Source of the DNA: Semisulcospira habei
Taxonomy: Eukaryota > Mollusca > Gastropoda > Semisulcospiridae
Direction: 5' to 3'
Assembly (NCBI GenBank): GCA_036245525.1
Contig: BTPG01000004.1
Location: 49,243,323-49,307,322 of the forward strand
Length of the DNA stretch: 64,000 nucleotides
Shown: piece by piece, positions 1 through 35,153 of the stretch
How positions within the stretch are numbered: position 1 is the first letter of the stretch
How the letters are laid out: every line of letters starts with the position of its first letter
Program-made: the position numbers and the translations under genes
The notes under the pieces: model-generated
Told to the model about the DNA's origin: nothing
Seen by the model: the letters and a program-made list of their open reading frames with translations, nothing else
Databases searched by the model: none

Positions 1-1
1 A

Positions 2-544
2 CAACCATTAAGAGACCCAGGCTCCACCCATGAGTCCAGGCAACAGGACCCCGTGCGAGCCTTATGCGTGTACCTGCGCCGGACCAAGCCGCTACACAGG
101 GCACGCACCCGCCTATTTCTCCCTCTGTCCCCAGGTAGAAATGACATCTCGGCCCAGACGATATCCTCCTGGCTTCGGTGGGTGATACGATCTGCCTACC
201 AGGAACTCGCCCCTGATACAGCCACACGCATGAACATCAGGGTGCACGAGATCAGAGCCATGGCTGCAAGCCTAGCATTCGACCGCAACTGTGCTGTCAA
301 AGACATTGCGGCGGCCGTGGGCTGGCGAGCGGAGACCACCTTCGCACGCTTCTACCTGAGGGACCTCTCCAGCCAGCGCCAGAACCTTTCGGTGGTGGGG
401 GACATCGTGGCTAAAATTAGAGGGAGGTTGCTTGGGGAGGGTGGCTCTAGTAGCTTCGATGGCATGGGGTATGGGCGTTATAGCGGCACCCGCCTTCTCT
501 TCGGGATTCTTCCTAGTAGTAATACCATCGGTAATGTGTTTTGA
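2..544 (+). pseudogene. DIRS tyrosine recombinase, C-terminal fragment
   Basis: The open frame runs from the window edge to the stop at 544. It shows the C-terminal signature of DIRS tyrosine recombinases: an HEIRA box (H-x-x-R), the conserved AFDRNCAVKDI segment, and FARFYLRD with the nucleophilic Tyr. The same blocks occur in the copies ending near 12026 and 40826. After GDIV the usual AAQHSLP-type C-terminus is missing and the frame reads into the 3' non-coding region, so a short deletion is likely. The catalytic N-terminal Arg lies outside the window. It would act in integrating circular DIRS cDNA. Confidence 0.8.
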
Positions 545-599
545 GAAAACAAATGTATTTTTCTTTAAAATGAATTTTTTGGGAAAATACTTACCGATG

Positions 600-1021
600 G
601 CGGTCCGTGGCGCAGTGGTTAAGGCGCCTGCCACCAATGCCAAAGGTGCGAGGTTCGATACCGGGTTCCGGCGTTGGACTTTTCTCCTCTGGTAAGTGTC
701 ACCGTTAATTCGGGCGGACCGTCGGGGGTTCTTTCTCCGGGTACTCCGGTTCTTCCACCCCCCCAACCCCCACACTTTGGTACCGGTCTCAGGCCACTTT
801 ACAAATTTCAAATACAAGCGATCAAAAATCTCTGTAACTTCAGTAGCTGACTGGCCCTTCGTTTGTCTTGTACTGTGTTTGTACTGTGTTTGTCTTAAAT
901 GGCGTAAATCTGTGTCTGTTTCGTGAGTGTGTGTGTTGGGTTTCAGGCGCGGCGCTTTGAGTCGATTTCCCCAAAATTGAGAAAAAGCGCCTATATAATA
1001 AAGGTATTATTATTATTATTA
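600..1021 (+). mobile_element. tRNA-derived SINE, copy 1
   Basis: A composite SINE with a tRNA-like head. The polymerase III A box TGGCGCAGTGG is at 608-618 and the B box GGTTCGATACC at 652-662. A conserved body of about 300 bp follows, ending in a CGCCTATATAATA motif and a (TTA)n tail. A copy with nearly the same sequence lies at 41691-42099 and a diverged one at 53043-53497. It is inserted between the internal region and terminal repeat of the DIRS fragment, so it is younger than that element. Confidence 0.85.
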
Positions 1022-1287
1022 TTACTCGAAGGTCCCTCCCACCTACCCCACTTGCCGCTGGTCTGCTAAAGAAACTGACTGGGGTATCAGCGCTGTAGCG
1101 CTTGCGCGGTTGAACCGGAAGGGAGGCTACCTGGGTTTCTGCCTAGGCTATGGCGCCCCTCACCTGCCATCATGACCATACTCGTACACAACAATTTTGG
1201 GCTAAAATTAGACTAGCTAAGAAACCATTCCTAGTAGTAATACCATTGGTAAGTATTAAAAAAAAAAAAGATCTTTTTAAAGAAAAA

Positions 1288-1842
1288 TACATATTCCTTT
1301 GATGTCAGTCATGTCTGGCGTGATCCAGGTCGGAAGATGTCTTCTTGATTTCTTTTACGAAAATAGTTGAGGAATAAAAATAAATACATTATTGGTAGCA
1401 GGGGTTTGCTACACGGACCCTTGTAGGCCTTCGGGTGGTCAAAGGAACCATTGTGCCCCCCAGGCCTTCGTCCTTCGAGGTACAATGGTTCCTTTGATCT
1501 CCCTCAGGCCTACAAGGGTCCGTGTAGCGAACCCCTGCTACCAATAACTTATATTACATCATAGGTCTTTTATGTCTAAATGTATATTCCTTTGGCATCA
1601 GTCATGTCTGGCGTGATCCAGGTCAGAAGATTTCTTATTGATTTGTTTTATGAAAATAGTGGAGGAATGAAAACAGATACGTTATTGGTAGCAGGGGTTT
1701 GCTGCACGGACCCTTGTAGGCCTTCAGGAGGCCAAAGGAGCCATTGTACCCCGAAGGCCTTCGGGGTACAATGGTTCCTTTGACCTCCCTCAGGCCTATA
1801 AGAGTCCATGTAGCAAACCCTGCTACCAGTAACTTATATTAT
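1288..1842. repeat. Tandem pair of hairpin units (family J)
   Basis: Two diverged head-to-tail copies of a unit of about 280 bp (about 1288-1562 and 1563-1842). Each starts with a TCAGTCATGTCTGGCGTG segment and ends in a long hairpin. The stem pairs GGTAGCAGGGGTTTGCTA with its near complement (1394-1543 and 1687-1829), and an inner stem pairs CAAAGGA.CCATTGT with ACAATGGTTCCTTTG. The second copy ends about 40 bp before calpain exon 1. Confidence 0.75.
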
Positions 1843-1879
1843 TGGGTTTGAATAAAAGTGGCAGTGTTGTGTTCAACAG

Positions 1880-26504
<24,625 letters not shown>

Positions 26505-26877
26505 ATTGTGTGCTTGTCTGGGATTTTGGCCCTTATGGCTGAAAGCCGTAAGGTCCAAAATCATAGACAAGCATGCATGGTTTACATTTGACTTGAAAGA
26601 GAGAGTTGTGCCTCACTATGTCTTCCAATGTTTTATTACATGGTAGAATCAGTTTCGAACACCCACCTTTTTTTGGCAAGAAAAGAAAACTGATCTAAAA
26701 GACAGGTACTCTCTCAAGAGAAGTCTTGAAGAGCAAACAGTGTCACCTGTTATTAAATACCATCATTTAGGTGACCCCAGCCACCTAAAATATGGTCTTT
26801 AATGACTGCTGATCTCTCACACGGATGGTCGCTTAAAACAAGTACTACTGTACAACAGTTTATTTTTCTTATAGTTG
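26505..26877. other. Calpain 3' region with hairpins
   Basis: A hairpin at about 26510-26575 pairs GCTTGTCTGGGATTTTGG with CCAAAATCATAGACAAGC. A weak family K hairpin lies at about 26740-26815. It probably includes 3' UTR, but no clear AATAAA signal close to the stop was found. Confidence 0.55.
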
Positions 26878-27091
26878 TCACCCATTACATCCTGCGGATG
26901 TTTTTTTAACACTTTGCTTATTGTCCTTTGAAGACTGCGTTACAGATTAGGGGATGGATCAACCGTTTTCACTTAAGGGTTGTGGCAGAATAGCTTGGCA
27001 CCTGAGGCGCCAAGCTATTCTGCCACCACCCTTGAACTATCACAGTCAGATCTATTTCAAGCAATGGGTGTATCAGGATGAAAAGAATTAA
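26878..27091. repeat. Family B foldback element, G:C stem variant
   Basis: CACCCATTACATCC to GAAAAGAATTAA. Stem TGTGGCAGAATAGC / GCTATTCTGCCACC is in the same paired state as the copy at 5100-5317. Confidence 0.85.
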
Positions 27092-27929
27092 GCAGCCTAA
27101 TGTACCCGGTTTTCACACAATTAATTGAAGCCAATTTCCCTGTTTCAGTGGGTGGAGGAATCCTTGAGGATTTAAACAGAGACTTCAGAGTGAACAGCCT
27201 GCACCATTTACACTCTACGCATTCACCAAAGGAGTTTAGCGGACATGTCATGATCACAGCACACTTTCATGGGCGACAATCTTCATTCCTTGAGACTGAT
27301 CCAGCTTTTTCAAAATCACAGACAGCTAGATTTGAGCTTTCGGTTCAGACAGAACAGCCCTTCAGTCAGTCCGTTCCCTCTGCAAGAGGCATACATTCTC
27401 GTGAGCCCCTGCATCCGCAGGGGCTCATGAGAATTTATGCCCCTTGCTGGCCATGGACATCCTTAGTCCATGGACCGATTCCAATTTTTGGCACCGTCGC
27501 CCATGCATTGTTAGTACCTTGAGCCCAAAAGTAAAAATAGAGGTTATCCCTGTATCAGAAACGGGTCAGACATTGCGCAGGTTTCAAACAGTCTGTGCAT
27601 CCATCCATCCCGCTACGTCTGCAAGAGGTGTATATTCTCATGAGCCCCAGCAGACAAATGGGCTCATGAAATTCTGTGTCTCACGCTTGCAAGGAGTTGA
27701 CTCGTTTACAGTTTTAGGTTCTTGTCCATGCAATGTCGACAGTTCGACTGTTGTGAGGATCGATGCATGCCGCAGTGGTAGTGGTGATTCAGAGAAACTG
27801 TTCCTTTATAACTGCATGGACGTCCTTACTGTCTTTCTTTACTATGAGGGGTGCAACCTTCTGTCTTTGACCTAATTCAGATTTAAGAATAACCTCTATT
27901 TGGGAGTTGTCCTTTGCAATCTACATGCG
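27092..27929. other. Intergenic DNA with two family E hairpins
   Basis: Family E hairpins lie at 27380-27445 (CAAGAGGCATACATTCTCG / CATGAGAATTTATGCCCCTTG) and 27619-27690. An open frame at 27100-27520 has no recognisable homology and overlaps a hairpin, so I do not call it a gene. Confidence 0.55.
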
Positions 27930-28068
27930 AGTTCAGGAGACAGGTCAACCATGATTGTTAAAAGGGTAGTGCTAAAACAGCTTGGCACAGAGATGCCAGG
28001 CTGCTCCGGCACCACCCTTCAGCTATCATGGTCAGGTTCATCTGCTGTAGAAGTTTGTCAGGGCTGGA
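27930..28068. repeat. Degenerate family A/B foldback element
   Basis: GGTCAACCATGATTGTTAAAA and GCTATCATGGTCAGGTTCATC flank a weakened palindrome (AAACAGCTTGGCA / TGCCAGGCTGCT). It abuts the next element. Confidence 0.6.
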
Positions 28069-28148
28069 TTAACTCATTTGGGATGTGCCGCCTCCGGATA
28101 CGTGGCATAAACCGCGTATCCGGAAGTGAAACGTCTCAGATGAGTTAA
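28069..28148. repeat. Family D foldback element (TTAA-bounded, 80 bp)
   Basis: TTAACTCATTTGGGA to ..CAGATGAGTTAA with stem GCCTCCGGATACGTGG / CCGCGTATCCGGAAG. Compare the near-perfect copy at 52052-52132. Confidence 0.88.
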
Positions 28149-28774
28149 TATATTTACAAGTATGTACCTCAAGTGAAATTATCCATACAGCATTCCAGCT
28201 GGTATTATTTTATGTTCCATAAGCATTAGTAAAAAAAAAAAATCAAGTACCCAGTATTGCATTCATTCAGCATTGCTCAAACCTGACTTTATCTGAACAG
28301 TAAAATCAATGTGAAAATTCTGCATCCAGCCATTGTGGGAAACTAAGTGTAAGCAACCATATGAATTCATTTACTTAAAATTGTTGTTGCGTTCCTGGGC
28401 TGAAAACTACCAGGGTCACCCAGCAGGGTGAGAGGATTGCGTGTATGGCTACTTTTTATTACCTCAACATATAAGATGCTGCAGCGCAACTTCAGAGGAA
28501 CAGAAATTGAAATTGTGAAGGATATTTTTTTTTTATGCACGTGGGGTTTGTAGTGACATGCAGTCATGACAAGTGTGTTGTTCCGTTGAGGAGTTAACTT
28601 TGGTTATGTTGTTCCGATATCACAAGTAGGTCAGATTTGTGTGTTTCGACGAAAACAGTGGGTTAAAAACCTGGACGAACATGGGATGTCGCATATTTGT
28701 CTGGGCTTTTAGTCCACAGCTTTTGTCAAAACATGCATTTTTACCTACTTTTGATGTCAAGAAATTGTCTATTA
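28149..28774. other. Intergenic DNA, nothing recognised
   Basis: No gene, RNA or classified repeat could be supported here. Confidence 0.5.
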
Positions 28775-28950
28775 TTAACCCTTTTAGCCCCACGGGTGCA
28801 TTTCCCAAATTTTGGAAGTGTTACTCAACGACTATGTACCAGTTGCAGGAGGTGGATTGACCTTCAGGCGCCAAGCTCATCTGGCACTGCCCTTGAATTA
28901 TCATGGTCAATCCATCTCCTGCTGTAGGGTGTTGGGGCTGAAAGGGTTAA
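28775..28950. repeat. Family A foldback element, half copy
   Basis: TTAACCCTTTTAGCCCC to GGGGCTGAAAGGGTTAA. The left inner arm is deleted (GATTGACC joins directly to TTCAGGCGCC). The right arm CCAAGCTCATCTGGC is in the C state. Confidence 0.85.
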
Positions 28951-28974
28951 GATGTATGTAAGGGGTCGATATCC

Positions 28975-29095
28975 CCAGACATACATAGATTCTCATGAGT
29001 CCCTCTGACTAGCAGGGGTTCTTGAGAATCTGTGTCTCTTGCAAATAGAAGGGGATGTATGAGTGACTTTAACCCCTTCACCTGCCAGTGCACTC
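28975..29095. repeat. Family E foldback element
   Basis: CATAGATTCTCATGAGTCCC pairs with GGGTTCTTGAGAATCTGTG; CACCTGCC / TTTAACCCC at its right edge is the typical end. Confidence 0.7.
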
Positions 29096-29599
29096 AAAAT
29101 TATTTCTTTGAAAGTACTGTTTGTAGCCCCAGAAACAAACCTAGTATTCAATGCAGCTATAACTTGGCACATTTTTTTAATTTTTATTTTTTTAACAGTA
29201 TCTTCCATGTTACTCAGAATGTACACCATTTTTGCACCTATTTACTGCAATTTTGATGAACAGTGTTTTGCAGTGTTGCACTTTTTCTTACAGTATTCAG
29301 AAGGTAGTGATGTTTGTCCCTAATAATATGATGTATGCCAGTATTGTTTCCTAACAAGAATGCAACGTTCACTTTAAGTTTTGTTGGGTTTTTTTTGGGT
29401 TACATGCACCGCATGCATAATGTGTGAATGATTCGAATGATTCCTATAAGAATCTCATGTTCACAAAGTTCTGCAGCTGTTGCCATAGATATTTATTTAG
29501 ATTTGCTATATGAGATGAAGTATGTGAATGTAAAAAAGATACTACCATACAGTATAGGTGGTTTGCCTTAGATACCTTTACCATTTGTGGAAGCACTTC

Positions 29600-29735
29600 C
29601 CGGGAAGACCATTCGAGGAGTACGTCACAAGTACAATTCTATTCAAATGAGATGCTCAGCATCTCATTTGAATAGTAATGTGCTTGTCCTACTCCCTGAG
29701 TGGGTCTAGCTGGGGAGTGTTCCCACAAACAGTAC
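29600..29735. repeat. Family H foldback element
   Basis: GAGTACGTCACAAGTACA with ATTCAAATGAGATGCT / AGCATCTCATTTGAAT as a perfect central palindrome, then TGTGCTTGTCCTACTCC. Confidence 0.8.
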
Positions 29736-29831
29736 AGTTACAAGTATTTTTATACATCCGAGGCAAAATAATGATGGTATTACATCCCCACCCCCCCCCC
29801 CTAATCCCTTTTATTCTGTCTCCAAAATGCC

Positions 29832-30045
29832 TTATCCCATTTAGCCCCAATGCCCTACAACAGGAGATGGATCGACCATGATAATTCTAGGGTAGTGCCA
29901 GATGAGCTTGGTGCCTGAAGGCGCCAAGCTCATCTGGCACTACTCTTGAATTATCATGGTCGAGGCATCTCCTACAGCTGGTGTAAAGTCAATAGGTAAC
30001 ACCTCCAAAACGTGGAAAATGTGTCCATGGGCTTAAATGGGTTAA
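29832..30045. repeat. Family A foldback element, G:C stem variant
   Basis: TTATCCCATTTAGCCCC to GGGCTTAAATGGGTTAA. The stem CAGATGAGCTTGG / CCAAGCTCATCTG has G (29904) paired with C (29931) where other copies have T:A or C:G. Confidence 0.88.
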
Positions 30046-30282
30046 ACTGTATTTTGTGTTTGCAACACACGGTACAGTTCACAGAGAAGCAGTATTTTAT
30101 TTGTGCAGCTGATATTTGTCCGGAACTATTTCCTGCTCTATTGTTTTGGGCCATAACAGCGGTGAAGTTTTCGAAGAACAAATTCTAAGATTTGGCTTTG
30201 TGACATTTTGAGATTGGTACATAATTTCTAAGATTTGGCTTTGTGACATTTTGAGATTGGTACATAATTTATGTACTGTTTG
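30046..30282. repeat. Intergenic DNA with a 53-bp direct duplication
   Basis: ATTTCTAAGATTTGGCTTTG and the following bases to TACATAAT are repeated head to tail at about 30180-30275. A short hairpin of family H type follows at 30283-30345. Confidence 0.7.
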
Positions 30283-30392
30283 CTGGAGTACACCCCAGAC
30301 AGTTCCATTTGGGGAGGGTGTACTCCCACAAACCGTGTGGGACATGTATACATATATGCATTGTTTTTGCTTTTTCAATGTATTGTACTCAT

Positions 30393-30451
30393 TTAACCCA
30401 TTGCCCACGCAGCCACCAATACTGTTTACAGTACCAGTGGCTGCACGCTTA
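30393..30451. repeat. Family C foldback element
   Basis: TTAACCCATTGCCCACGCAGCC..TACTGTTTACAGTA..GGCTGCACG..TTAT. Its right border (TTAT) is also the left border of the next family B element. Confidence 0.75.
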
Positions 30452-30663
30452 TCTCCTTACGCCCTGAGGATGACATTATCAGATTTTATAGATATCCTCT
30501 GAGCTCTGTATCACAGTTCTGGAGACAGATCCACCATGGTATTTCAACGGTTGGTGTCAGAATAGCTTGGCGCCTACAGGCGCCAAGCTATTCTGACACC
30601 AGCCGTTGAAATATCATGGTCGATCCACATCCTGTCGTAGTCTTTCAGGGCGTCTTGGGTTAA
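30448..30663. repeat. Family B foldback element, T:A stem variant
   Basis: The stem reads CAACGGTTGGTGTCAGAA / TTCTGACACCAGCCGTTG instead of the usual CAAGGGTGGTGCCAGAA and complement. At least two positions have changed in both arms (for example 30557 with 30596). Confidence 0.88.
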
Positions 30664-30804
30664 GGGCTGTATGAACGATCAGTGTATTTCGCTTTTGCAA
30701 TTTTTACGATGTCAAGTTTTTGTTGGTGACTTTTGCAAATAGTGTTAACCTGTTATGTAGTTTTTCTCATATACTCACACCTCTCTTGTGTATTTGTATC
30801 CATA

Positions 30805-30950
30805 ACCCCTTCACTGCCAGTGGATGCAGATTGCGTTTATTGAAAATTCAGTGCCAAAGAGCTTCAGTTGTCAAAGGAACATGTAAACTGAGTGGTTTCA
30901 GTAAGAGGCACAGATCCTCATGAGCCCTTACAGCTGTGGGCCCTCATCCG
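30805..30950. repeat. Family E foldback element, truncated
   Basis: CCCCTTCACTGCCAGTGGATGC..AAGAGGCACAGATCCTCATGAG. Its right part is replaced by the repeat that starts near 30945. Confidence 0.65.
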
Positions 30951-31290
30951 GATCTGCCCTGGGGGACTTGGGTGGGGTTAACTACTTTTTAGTTTCCAGG
31001 GTCACCCTGTTAAGCCCCACAGGGTGGGGTTTTCTCTTCTATTCTGGGGCATGTGTTTCTGTCTACCCTTGGTCCATTCACCTGTATTTTCCTTTTTTAA
31101 ACTCTCCCTACTGTCTGCGCTGCCTGTAGCTCTTGATATTGGATGTGTGCTGCTAAATGGTCTTAGCTTTATTTAGCGCATTAGACTGGCTGGCAGCATA
31201 CATTCAATATTCTGTTTGGTTTTTTTTTTCACAAGCAGTGCAGGCACGTCCTGAGAAAGTCTTGTTGCTGTCGGGACATTAAGCAATGTA
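30945..31290 (+). mobile_element. Non-autonomous retroelement-like repeat, copy 1
   Basis: Shares a segment of about 340 bp with 31500-31905: CTGCCCTGGGGGACTTGGGT, TCTGGGGCATGTGTTTCTG, TACTGTCTGCGCTGCC, ending GTCGGGACATTAAGCAATGT. Two dispersed copies with matching ends suggest a SINE or a LINE 3' end. No pol III boxes were recognised. Confidence 0.7.
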
Positions 31291-31499
31291 CAACTACTTC
31301 AACTACACCTGTGGGGGCATATGATGATCTGTACCTCTTGCAGTTGGGTGATGTTTAATTTTTCTTGGCAGTGAAGGGTTAATATTATTAAGTTTACCTC
31401 TCCTGTTACTGGGTTTCATAAGAAGCTTACCTCTCCTTGTTATAGGACTTGTACATAGACTGTTATTGTTTGAACTGATCTGTGACCCTTTTCATCGCG

Positions 31500-31905
31500 T
31501 CCCCACCCGGGTCTGCCCTGGGGGACTTGGGTGGGGTTAGGTACTTTTTAGTTCCCAGGGTCACCCTGGTCAGCCCCACAGGGTGGGTTTCCTTTCTATT
31601 CTGGGGCATGTGTTTCTGTCTACCCTTGGTCCATTCACCTGTATTTGTCTTTTTAAAACTCTCCCTACTGTCTGCGCTGCCTGTAGCTCTTGATATTGGA
31701 TGTGTGTTGCTAAATGGTCACAGCTTTATTTAGGCCCCATGATGTAGGTTTATTTAACGTATTTGACCGGCTGGCGACATACATTCAATTTTCTGTTTAG
31801 TTGTTGTTTTTTTTTTTGTTTTGTTTTTTTTTCACAAGCAGTGCAGGCACGTCCTGAGAAAGCCTTGTTGCTGTCGGGACGTTAAGCAATGTACAATCAA
31901 TCAAT
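31500..31905 (+). mobile_element. Non-autonomous retroelement-like repeat, copy 2
   Basis: Second copy of the preceding repeat. It ends GTCGGGACGTTAAGCAATGT followed by ACAATCAATCAATC, an (AATC)n tail typical of some LINE/SINE 3' ends. Confidence 0.7.
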
Positions 31906-32114
31906 CTTTTCATCGCGATACATTTACAGCTTGAAATAACATTTGACTATGATAGTTCAAGGGTGGTGCCAGAATAGCTTGGCGCCTGAGGTGCCAAGCT
32001 ATTCTGGCACCACCCTTGAACTAAAATGGTTAATCTCTCTCCTAATTTGCAAGGTAGCCTTCATAGGACAATAAGCATATTTTCAAAAATCAGCCTCAGG
32101 GTGTAATAGGTTAA
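31906..32114. repeat. Family B foldback element
   Basis: Stem AAGGGTGGTGCCAGAATAG / CTATTCTGGCACCACCCTT. Ends CAGGGTGTAATAGGTTAA. Confidence 0.85.
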
Positions 32115-32440
32115 ATGAGATGTACAGATCGGTCTCAGTATGTCGCCATTCATCTGTGGCTGACGTCAGCCCAATGACCTTTGCTTACTAGGTATTTGCT
32201 CGGGAACTAGAGACCTGTCCGTGTGACATCCAATATTGTGATATACTGGTGTGCGCAATAATGAGGCTGACCTATCTTTATTAATTGTACTGCACTTTCA
32301 GAGCTCTTTGTATGTATAGTTTTGATTGTTTTTCCGATTTGCTGGTGTTTTTTTCATCTTCTTAAACCTGTATTTTTATACTCAATATACTTTTTTAAAG
32401 GGTTCTGATCCAGGTAAGAAAGCGTTAAGCAGTATCTTCC

Positions 32441-32650
32441 TTAACCTTTTTTATTCTGATACGCTCTTGCTTCAAATAAATTTGACTGACAGTTCAAGGG
32501 TGGTGCCAGAATAGCTTGGCGCCTCAGGCGCCAAGCTATTCTGCCACCACCCTTGAACTGAAATGGTTGATTTATCGCCTAATCTGTAATGTAGCTTTCA
32601 TGGGACAATTGGCAGATTTTAAAAGTCAGCCGCAGGATGTAATGGGTTAA
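32441..32650. repeat. Family B foldback element (TTAA-bounded, 210 bp)
   Basis: TTAACCTTTTTTATTCTG to GATGTAATGGGTTAA. The left arm has GTGCCAG and the right arm CTGCCAC, so one pair is mismatched here, a possible intermediate between stem states. Confidence 0.85.
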
Positions 32651-32801
32651 GTGGAAGCTTTTCTGCTCTTCTTCCCATTTGTATGTAGGAGACTTCAACA
32701 GATATGCAACATGGGCAGTAGAAAACCACTTCTGCTCACATGGATTGTAAAAAGAAGGGTAGCCAAGTCTTATTTGAGGCAAGACAACATTGAGAAACCG
32801 T

Positions 32802-33024
32802 TTAACCCTTATCATTCGGAATACACCAGGGTGTGAGATAAGTTTGACTAAAATAGTTCAAGGGTAGTGCCAGAAGAGCTTTGCGCCTCTAGGCGCCAAG
32901 GTATTCTGGCAACACCCTTGAACTAAAGCCATTGGTCTGTATCCTTATCTGTAAGTACTATAATGTAGCTTGCATATGGCAGTCTACAAATTTGTAGCTT
33001 TTAGCCTCAGTACGATATGGGTTG
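32802..33024. repeat. Family B foldback element
   Basis: TTAACCCTTATCATTCGG to ACGATATGGGTTGA. Inner stem CAGAAGAGCTTTGCGCC / GGCGCCAAGGTATTCTG has decayed. Confidence 0.8.
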
Positions 33025-34249
33025 ATTGGCAATTTTTAGCAAACAAAGCCCACCATGGATCAGAGCACTTTAAAGATGCTAGCAGATTGTTGCACATGTA
33101 TCAAATTGCTTATAATCAGAAAGTCCATGTGTATTTGTTTTCAGACATGTTTCTTTCTTTATTTTCTCACCATTTAAAATGATTGCTACAACAGTTCCAT
33201 CATGATGCAAACCAGCATTTGTTGTGTTTGACTCCCAGAAGTTATTTTAACTTGAATTTTAAAGTTTGTCTTTTTTTATATAAATTAGAGATGTCTTTTT
33301 AATGTGGGTACCAATACCAAGGTCGTGAGTCCCCCCAAACTAGCCCGCTCACTAGCAGAGAGGCAAGAAAGCGCAGTGGGCTGTGGGCAAGACAGCACGT
33401 CACTATGGATGATTGGCAGTGTGAGCAGGAAAACTTTACATAAACAAATTATTATTTGTGAAATCGCCCTATAAGAGCAGAGTTTGTTGAATAAAATGCC
33501 TTGGTATAACACAGTTAAATAATTATACTATTACTAGCTATTGAAACGACATGGCAGACCGTTTTCCACAGCCACTGTGACTGGCTTTATCACCATATGC
33601 AGTTTTCATGAATGTTGCACGATCGTTTCCCTCAGTATTATTATATACTCAAATGAAAAAAATGGTTGTATAAACTGTATGATCAGGAAGCAGTCATGGA
33701 CCGTTCTTTGCCAGTCTCAGCTTAAATTTCCCACATGTTGTTTGTGATTCACAGCAAAACAGTATCGGTTAAGCATAACAGCTAGCCTAGTTGCCCACAT
33801 TTTGTGGCTCACAAATCTTGTCTCAGCTCAGTCGCGTAATCTAGCGAGTATTCTCGCACTGCTCGGGAACTCGCAATAGGCCTGTTGGTTCTGTCTTTTT
33901 TTAAAGAAAGTGCTTGAGTGCATGACGCTAAAGTTTGTGGATTTAAATGATCATGGCTGATCCATCACCTTCACTACTTTATCCAGACCAAATGGGTGAA
34001 TGCCAAGCGTATGCAGTGCGAAGAAATATCAGACAAAGAAACATGCTTAGAAAGTACAAGGACAAAATGTATTTAATTGTGTTGTGATTGTCCTCCTAAT
34101 GGCCTTTAGTGTGCATGGGTGTTTCTTTCTTAGTATTTTTTTTTCTTCTATACTGTAGTGTCCAGAGCTGAATGATGAAATCAATGAAGGAATCAAAGAC
34201 CAAATAAGTGAGGTCTTTCCATCATTTTTTTCAGCTATGTTAATTTACC
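33025..34249. other. Intergenic DNA, no gene recognised
   Basis: A/T-rich sequence. One splice-like segment (34157-34207, TACTGTAG acceptor and GTGAGG donor, reading CPELNDEINEGIKDQI) could not be linked to a known family and is not called a gene. Confidence 0.5.
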
Positions 34250-34315
34250 ATCCTGTGCATGTAGCCGCTGATAATGTTTACAGTACTCTTGGCTGGATGC
34301 ACAAGGGACTTAACC
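34250..34315. repeat. Family C foldback remnant
   Basis: CCTGTGCATGTAGCCGCTG with TGTTTACAGTA and TGGATGCACAAGG. Confidence 0.6.
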
Positions 34316-34389
34316 ATTTTACAGACAGGGGATGCACACAGGGATTTTGAAGTCATTCTCAGTTTAAAATCAAAGATCCTCATCTGTCA

Positions 34390-34500
34390 GAGGAACATGG
34401 AGACAAAGTAGTTTCAGCATGAGGCATAGATCCTCATGAGCCCCTGCAGTTCCGGGGGCTCATGTTGATCTATACCTCTTGTAGTTGGGTCCAACACTTC
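34390..34500. repeat. Family E foldback element
   Basis: GAGGCATAGATCCTCATGAG and CTCATGTTGATCTATACCTC flank the CCCCTGCAG..CCGGGGG core. Confidence 0.75.
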
Positions 34501-34789
34501 TTTTTCGTAAACAAATCTTTGCAATGGATGCTCTCGAGTATGACTGCATCAGAGGTAAACGAAGCAAGTCATGAGTGATGACATTCCTTTTTTTTTTTTT
34601 TAATTGAAAGTTGCTCAACATATCGATGACACATTTTTAACATATCAAACTTACCAGCATCAGCAGTGACATATGCACTTTATGGGTATTATTTTGTTAA
34701 GATAGTTTATGTTTTCTTATATACTTCCCTGTTGTTTTCCATTTTTAAATAAAAAGTTTATATTTGTAATGTATTGCTTCATTTCCTTT

Positions 34790-34965
34790 TTGTCTGAATC
34801 AGTGAATGCACCCTTTTGGGGCTGAGGAGAGGCCTCAGAGAAAGATGACAATACTTTTTGTCTGAATCAGTGAATGCACCCTTTTGGGGCTGAGGAGAGG
34901 CCTCAGGTCTGAATCAGTGAATGCACCCTTTTGGGGCTGAGGAGAGGCCTCAGAGAAAGATGACA
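34790..34965. repeat. Three-copy tandem repeat
   Basis: TCTGAATCAGTGAATGCACC then CTTTTGGGGCTGAGGAGAGG occurs three times at about 34793, 34860 and 34907. The middle copy is shorter because AGAAAGATGACAATACT is absent. Confidence 0.85.
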
Positions 34966-34967
34966 AT

Positions 34968-35153
34968 ACTAACCTCTTCCCTGTTTGAAAAATGTAAGAA
35001 ATGCACAACTGCAAGAGACATAGAACCTCATGAGCCCCCGCATCTGCGGGGGCTCATGAGGTTCTATGTCTCTTGCTGACCCTATTGATGTCCACATTCC
35101 TTGATGTGATTATGTTTACCCTGCTTTCAAGCGTCCAGTAGCAGTGAAGGGGT
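34968..35153. repeat. Family E foldback element
   Basis: GCAAGAGACATAGAACCTC and GAGGTTCTATGTCTCTTGC arms with a CATGAGCCCCCGC core. Ends AGCAGTGAAGGGG about 20 bp before the DIRS element. Confidence 0.85.

Larger units (their letters stand above)
1..1255 (+). mobile_element. DIRS-type retrotransposon, 3' end (copy 0)
   Basis: This is the 3' end of a DIRS element that continues left of the window. It contains the C-terminal half of the tyrosine recombinase, then an internal complementary region near 505-600 carrying the CATCGGTAA motif in both orientations, then the right inverted terminal repeat at about 1023-1250. The terminal repeat resembles those of the two larger copies, with a shared CTCGAAGGTCCCTCCC-like stretch and a terminal ACCATTGGTAAGTATT. 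A SINE at about 600-1021 splits the internal region from the terminal repeat. The right end is ragged and runs into an A-rich stretch. Confidence 0.8.

Noticed and set aside
600..675. Apparent tRNA gene with A and B boxes
   Set aside because: The tRNA-like head is followed by a conserved body and a TTA tail and is repeated elsewhere, so it is a SINE and not a functional tRNA.
27100..27522. Open frame of 140 codons downstream of calpain
   Set aside because: No similarity to a known family and it overlaps a family E hairpin; likely chance.
34157..34207. Possible small exon (CPELNDEINEGIKDQI) between TACTGTAG and GTGAGG
   Set aside because: No partner exon or protein family could be identified; a single splice-like segment is not enough.
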